Origin: an uncultured Gammaproteobacteria bacterium
GTDB taxonomy: Bacteria; Pseudomonadota; Gammaproteobacteria; UBA4575
NCBI GenBank assembly: GCA_951812785.1
Contig: OX638335.1
Coordinates: 647,501-711,500, forward strand
Direction: 5' to 3'
Length of the DNA stretch: 64,000 nucleotides
In this document: positions 60,107-64,000 of the stretch, piece by piece
Numbering within the stretch: the stretch's first letter is position 1
How the letters are laid out: each line of letters opens with the position of its first letter
Notes under the pieces: generated by a model
What the model was told of the DNA's origin: nothing
Databases searched by the model: none
The model's input: only the letters and a program-made list of their open reading frames with translations
Made by a program: the position numbers and the translations under genes

Positions 60107-60430
60107 CTATCGATCTAGATATTGGCGTTTTTCTTTGACGTCTTCCCATTCGCCTGCATCTTCAGGAGGGTCTTTACGCACCGTTAGTACTGGCCACCGG
60201 GCAGACAGTTCTTCATTGATTTCCAAAAAATCTTTCTGATCCTCGGGCAAATCGTCCTCAGAGAGAATGGCGTCGACTGGGCATTCCGGCTCACACATGG
60301 CGCAGTCAATACATTCTTCTGGGTCAATCACCAAGAAATTAGGGCCTTCGTGAAAGCAATCCACCGGGCAGACCTCGACACAGTCTGTGTATTTACATTT
60401 TATGCAAGATTCTACTACTACAAATGTCAT
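60107..60430 (-). CDS. fdxA: Seven-iron ferredoxin FdxA
   Basis: 107 residues. The two cluster motifs are [18 protein letters not shown] (3Fe-4S plus one Cys) and [16 protein letters not shown] (4Fe-4S). The acidic C-terminal extension ([19 protein letters not shown]) is typical of proteobacterial FdxA. Small electron carrier in the cytoplasm. Directly upstream of the AddB-like gene on the same strand (9 bp between them). Confidence 0.95.
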   Translation of the reverse strand: MTFVVVESCIKCKYTDCVEVCPVDCFHEGPNFLVIDPEECIDCAMCEPECPVDAILSEDDLPEDQKDFLEINEELSARWPVLTVRKDPPEDAGEWEDVKEKRQYLDR

Positions 60431-60588
60431 TTTGGCTCCGTATAGTCCATTAAAATCGTGGTTACGTGTAAATTGCTAGAGAATTCAACTTGTCGCCAAT
60501 CTATATTGGGTGCACTTAGCAAGTCAGATCACATGCAAATATCGATTATTTGGCAATTATATCTAAATATCGGATTCGGGAGGAAATT
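60431..60588. other. Spacer upstream of fdxA
   Basis: Should contain the fdxA promoter on the minus strand; no confident -35/-10 or operator can be assigned. No gene. Confidence 0.4.
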
Positions 60589-60729
60589 TTGACAACCGGT
60601 GGGGCGGGGTTTATCAGCTCACATACTGTCGATCTGCTTTTAGAGCAAAATTTCTCAGTGCGCATGTCGGATAATTTATCTGATGGGTCAAAAAATAACC
60701 TGTCTGAAAAATATCGTTATCGCTCATAA
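60589..60729 (+). pseudogene. NAD-dependent sugar epimerase, N-terminal stub
   Basis: A TTG with a strong GGAGG upstream opens LTTGGAGFISSHTVDLLLEQ then NFSVRMSDNLSDGSKNNL and ends YRYRS with TAA. GGAGFIxSH is the Rossmann motif of extended SDR epimerases (GalE type), normally GGAGFIGSH. The remaining 270 or so residues are missing. Decayed remnant, possibly still translated as 46 residues. Confidence 0.75.
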
Positions 60730-60855
60730 CTACGATTCTAACTATACTGAATGCGTGGAGAACAAAATATTGCCACGTTTATTATAATGTGTGGATGAAG
60801 TGATGATTCGATATCAATGCACAAGAAAATCATTAATTAAAAAAGTCTAAAATAT

Positions 60856-62154
60856 ATGCGCTTAATTCGTCTGTTCAAAAATGATCTTGGTAAGGAAATA
60901 GCAGAATGGGTTAACACCAATGTCATTACTGAATCACAAGCGATTCAAATATGTGAACGTTATGATATTAATTATCATCAAATACACAATCGCTCGTTTG
61001 GGTATAACGTTCTCGTTTTTTTGGGCTATCTGTTTATTGGCTTGGCGGTGATTGTGTTACTTGGCGCAAATTGGGAGGAAATACCAAGAGGCTTAAGGAT
61101 GGCCGGTTTGATTGTGTTAACCATGGCTACTCATGTGGTCGCTATAAAAAAGTATTTGTCTAATGGCTCAGTGCTATTGTTTCTATTGGCTAATTTATTT
61201 TACGGCGCAGCTATTATTCTCATTGCACAAATTTATCATTTGGGTGAACACATGCCGGATGGCGTATTGTGGTGGGCGTTAGGTTGCTTGCCTATTGCTA
61301 TCTTGTTGCGTAATCCATGGGTGATGTTGCAATCATTACTGCTCGCTATTATATGGGTTTTTATGCAGGTAGGCTTTGGTTTTTATCCTGGGTTATTTTT
61401 AGTATTTATACTCGCCTCTATCTACGTTTTATTTCTGGGTCAGCAGAGTATTCTTTTATTTCTTACACTTGTATTTAGTATTGGGTGTTTAGTCGAGTAT
61501 TCGCTTGCCATGTGGTGGAATGATAAATGGTATTTCGATTTTTATATTGAACATATTCCAGTTAACGTATCTTTGTTTATTTTTGCTTATGTATGCAGCT
61601 ATTACTTAGCGCAACAATCTTCTCCTAACGCAAAAAATTATGCTGCAGCATTATCTGTGTGGTCATTGAGTTTTGGTTTGATTGGCATGTTTATTATGAG
61701 TTTCGAATGGCCGTGGCGTGAAATAATAAATGAGACATGGAGGTATAAATCTTCTATGTTTATCATTGTAGGCGTGCTTTCATTGGCTTCGTTGGTGTTA
61801 GCAGCATTAACTAAAAAGTTGTTGCCGATTGCGGTTATCTTGGTTTTCCACCTGGTTTCTTTAGCGCTATTAATGGTCACTGAGAATGCAGCTGCTGCTG
61901 GATATTTTCAAGTGATTTACAATATTGCGCTAATCGGTATTGGTGTAGGGCTGATTATCCAGGGGATTCAGCGGAGTATTACCTACTACTTCTTTTTGGG
62001 TGTCGTGATTATTTTACTGACTGCACTAATGCGTTACGTTGATTTAATTGGTGATTATGTTGGCGGGGCAATTTTGTTTGCAGTATTTGCCGCCGTGCTT
62101 TTGGGTGCAGCCAAATTTTGGAAGCATAATAATACACAGGCGAGCATTCAATGA
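60856..62154 (+). CDS. DUF2157 membrane protein
   Basis: 432 residues. A cytoplasmic N-terminal segment (EWVNTNVITESQAIQICERY) precedes about twelve hydrophobic helices, the DUF2157 pattern. Function unproven. It overlaps the next gene, a GDYXXLXY protein, by 4 bp; the two families are commonly paired and probably act together at the membrane. Confidence 0.85.
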   Translation: MRLIRLFKNDLGKEIAEWVNTNVITESQAIQICERYDINYHQIHNRSFGYNVLVFLGYLFIGLAVIVLLGANWEEIPRGLRMAGLIVLTMATHVVAIKKYLSNGSVLLFLLANLFYGAAIILIAQIYHLGEHMPDGVLWWALGCLPIAILLRNPWVMLQSLLLAIIWVFMQVGFGFYPGLFLVFILASIYVLFLGQQSILLFLTLVFSIGCLVEYSLAMWWNDKWYFDFYIEHIPVNVSLFIFAYVCSYYLAQQSSPNAKNYAAALSVWSLSFGLIGMFIMSFEWPWREIINETWRYKSSMFIIVGVLSLASLVLAALTKKLLPIAVILVFHLVSLALLMVTENAAAAGYFQVIYNIALIGIGVGLIIQGIQRSITYYFFLGVVIILLTALMRYVDLIGDYVGGAILFAVFAAVLLGAAKFWKHNNTQASIQ

Positions 62155-62669
62155 AGAAGACTATTGCTATAGGTTTGTTGCTTGCAGCGCTTTTTCAGTT
62201 GCTCATATTAGCAGGTATGGTTGGACTTTCAGCGATGCCATTATGGACTGGCAAAGAAATTAAAATTAAAGCTATTCCTGTCGATCCGCGCTCAATGTTT
62301 CGAGGTAATTATGCGTACTTAAAGTACAACATGTCTGAAGTTGAGATTGAACATCAAAATAAAAGTTTACGCTATGGTGAAGTGGTATATGTTAGTTTAT
62401 ATCAGGCTGAAAGTGGATTAGACGAACTGTCTAAAGTGTCGCTGACTAAACCGCAACAAGGTATTTTTTTGCGTGGGCGAATTCAAGCTCATGGTTTTAA
62501 TTCAAATCAACAAACTTATACTGTTAAATATGGTGTTGAAGCTTTCTTTGCGCCAAAAGAAAAAGCACTGACATTAGAGGAAGACTTGAGAGATGGAGGC
62601 ATTGCTGTGCTAATGGTATCTAATAGTGGTAAAGCACGGTTGAAAGACATTATTGCATATGCTGAATAA
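62151..62669 (+). CDS. GDYXXLXY-domain membrane-anchored protein
   Basis: 172 residues. One N-terminal membrane helix (LLLAALFQLLILAGMVGLSA) and a periplasmic domain with the name-giving motif as RGNYAYLKY, preceded by PVDPRSMF. The GDY position is GNY here. Partner of the DUF2157 gene upstream. No known activity. Confidence 0.85.
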   Translation: MKKTIAIGLLLAALFQLLILAGMVGLSAMPLWTGKEIKIKAIPVDPRSMFRGNYAYLKYNMSEVEIEHQNKSLRYGEVVYVSLYQAESGLDELSKVSLTKPQQGIFLRGRIQAHGFNSNQQTYTVKYGVEAFFAPKEKALTLEEDLRDGGIAVLMVSNSGKARLKDIIAYAE

Positions 62670-62695
62670 CTCCATGCTAACCAGTAACAGAAATT

Positions 62696-63256
62696 TTGAA
62701 AGACGCAATAATAATTGAGTCAGTACAGCGTTGGGTAGAACAGTTTATTATTGAGCTAAACCTGTGCCCCTTTGCTAAGCGAGAGGTAGCTAAAAATCGA
62801 GTTCGCTATGTGGTGACTGAAGCCACCACTGAAGAGCAACTATTGGTCGCGTTAGAGGCAGAATTGCACTTTCTCGGTGAATCAACATCTATTGAAACGA
62901 CCCTATTGATTCATGCGAATGTGTTGCGTGAATTTTATGATTATAATCAGTTCCTAAATATGGCTGACGATTTACTGCAAGAGATGGATCTTGACGGTAT
63001 ATTCCAAATAGCCAGTTTCCATCCGCAATATCAGTTCGGTGGTACTAAGATTTGTGATGCTGAGAATTATACTAATCGATCACCGTATCCAATATTGCAT
63101 TTATTGCGTGAAGATAGCCTTGAAAAAGCGATTGCTGACTATGATGATGTCAGTAAAATTCCTGTTCGTAATATAGAGCTCATGAATGATTTGGGCGAAG
63201 AAAAACTTAAAGCAATGCTTAACTATTGTTTTGTAGAATCTGCCATTTCAAAATGA
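62696..63256 (+). CDS. DUF1415 family protein
   Basis: 186 residues, starting at a TTG (62696); no ATG in this frame lies near. VQRWVEQFIIELNLCPFAKR, LREFYDYNQFLNMADDLLQE, QIASFHPQYQFGG and NRSPYPILHLLREDSLEKAI are conserved DUF1415 blocks. Function unknown. It overlaps the lipase gene by 4 bp. Confidence 0.88.
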   Translation: MKDAIIIESVQRWVEQFIIELNLCPFAKREVAKNRVRYVVTEATTEEQLLVALEAELHFLGESTSIETTLLIHANVLREFYDYNQFLNMADDLLQEMDLDGIFQIASFHPQYQFGGTKICDAENYTNRSPYPILHLLREDSLEKAIADYDDVSKIPVRNIELMNDLGEEKLKAMLNYCFVESAISK

Positions 63257-63954
63257 ATTTTTGTCAGAAATTATATTTTATTATCATATTAGTAATTTTT
63301 TCGACAGGCACACATGCTTCTTGCGTGATTCTTCTTCATGGGTTAGCGCGAACAAGCAGTTCAATGGACAAATTGGAAAAGCGTTTAATAGAAGAAAGTT
63401 ATCACGTAGTCAATCTTGGTTACCTATCGAGAGAGGCCACTATTGAGGTGTTGGCCAGGCGGGCCATTAACCCTGCATTGATGCAATGCAAATCTGAGCA
63501 AGAAATTAATTTTGTGACACATTCGATGGGTGGCATATTAGTGCGGCATTATTGATCGCAGCAAGATATTCCCAAGCTTCATCGTGTTGTTATGTTAGGT
63601 CCTCCAAACAAAGGTAGTGAAGTAGTAGATAAAATGGGCAATGTTCCAGGGTTTGATTTTATTAATGGCAAGGCTGGTATGCAATTGGTAACTGATTCTT
63701 CCAGTGTGCCTAATACTTTAGGCGAGGCTGAATTTGATGTGGGGATTATTGCTGGAACCCGAAGTGTTAACTTGATTTTGTCTTATCTCATTCCCGGGCA
63801 GGACGATGGCAAAGTGTCGGTTGAAAGTACTAAGTTAAAAGGGATGAGCGATCATACTGTTATGCCTGTAACGCATACATTTATGATGAATAATAAAAAA
63901 GTAATTGCGCAGACATTGCATTATTTGAAAAATGGGAAATTTAAAAAGGAATAA
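63253..63954 (+). pseudogene. Alpha/beta hydrolase (lipase-like), in-frame opal stop
   Basis: From the ATG at 63253 (MNFCQKLYFIIILVIFSTGT, signal peptide cut near HAS) the frame gives CVILLHGLARTSSSMDKLEK and the nucleophile elbow INFVTHSMGGILVRHY, then TGA at 63553-63555. The same frame continues SQQDIPKLHRVVMLGPPNKG, then MSDHTVMPVTHTFMMNN (catalytic His region), to TAA at 63952. TTA to TGA would need two changes, and TGG or CGA to TGA one. The Ser and His of the triad are now on different products, so activity is lost. Confidence 0.85.
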
Positions 63955-64000
63955 GCTTATTAAGACTTTATGGATTTTGGTATATCTAGCGGTATTGATT
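63932..64000 (+). CDS. Start of a membrane or exported protein, cut by window end
   Basis: An ATG overlapping the lipase 3' end opens MGNLKRNKLIKTLWILVYLA then VLI, a basic start followed by a hydrophobic helix. Twenty-three codons are visible. The ribosome-binding site is weak, so the start is uncertain. Confidence 0.4.
   Translation, partial: MGNLKRNKLIKTLWILVYLAVLI

Noticed and set aside
16605-63954. Possible stop-codon reassignment, given many in-frame stops.
   Set aside because: TAA, TAG and TGA all occur as interruptions and all are used as normal stops in intact neighbours; the broken genes also have frameshifts and deletions.

Overview
The window is about 64 kb of what looks like a low-GC gammaproteobacterial chromosome (AT-rich housekeeping genes such as leuA, pssA, dbpA, prfC, mscL, fdxA, ybiT and kbp). 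It begins inside an rRNA operon (3' part of 23S, then 5S and a terminator). From the sequence alone I cannot name a genus. A striking number of genes carry single frameshifts or in-frame stops: delta-class carbonic anhydrase, a YheS-like ABC-F, LpxR, a spermidine-synthase-like gene, SulP, psd, a lipase, hsdM, hsdS and hsdR. Several others survive only as short stubs (yehS-like, rhlE-like, an epimerase). This fits active pseudogenisation in a transposon-rich genome. Some of the indels could be sequencing errors, but the in-frame stops are harder to explain that way.

Layout. 1-2,824: 23S (with an insertion in helix 45), 5S, terminator. 2,900-9,700: small hypothetical genes, then a visibly GC-rich foreign block (about 4.0-9.0 kb) with a frameshifted DUF1036 / Calx-beta / autotransporter gene and nested, broken IS5, IS982, IS3 and IS1595 elements. 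9,700-16,600: two defective IS481-family copies enclosing a HEPN-like gene coupled to a Fic gene and the wreck of a type I restriction-modification (RM) locus (frameshifted hsdM, an IS4 element, only the hsdR 3' end left). 16,600-35,790: ordinary chromosome, much of it decaying, including psd-pssA-leuL-leuA-UDG-rimI.

35,790-54,690 is a defence island of about 19 kb between rimI and prfC. It holds a TM0106-type nuclease, the remains of a type I RM system broken by a REP/RAYT element, an intact rhuM, a second type I RM operon (hsdM intact, hsdS frameshifted, hsdR with an amber stop), a Hachiman system (hamA-hamB) tightly followed by a HEPN/Toprim gene, an HNH-like gene, a small ICE/plasmid-like gene, the antirestriction gene ardA, and a hipBA-type pair whose antitoxin carries a HEPN-like RNxxxH motif. 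54,699-64,000 returns to housekeeping: prfC, mscL, DUF2970, an AddB-like nuclease, fdxA, DUF2157/GDYXXLXY, DUF1415 and a broken lipase.

The best candidates for new biology are the hamA-hamB-HEPN/Toprim cassette (45,733-50,485), the HEPN-Fic pair (10,885-12,212) and the XRE-HEPN/HipA pair (52,777-54,652). In each, a recognisable nuclease, AMPylator or kinase is translationally coupled to, or a few bases from, a HEPN-motif protein.
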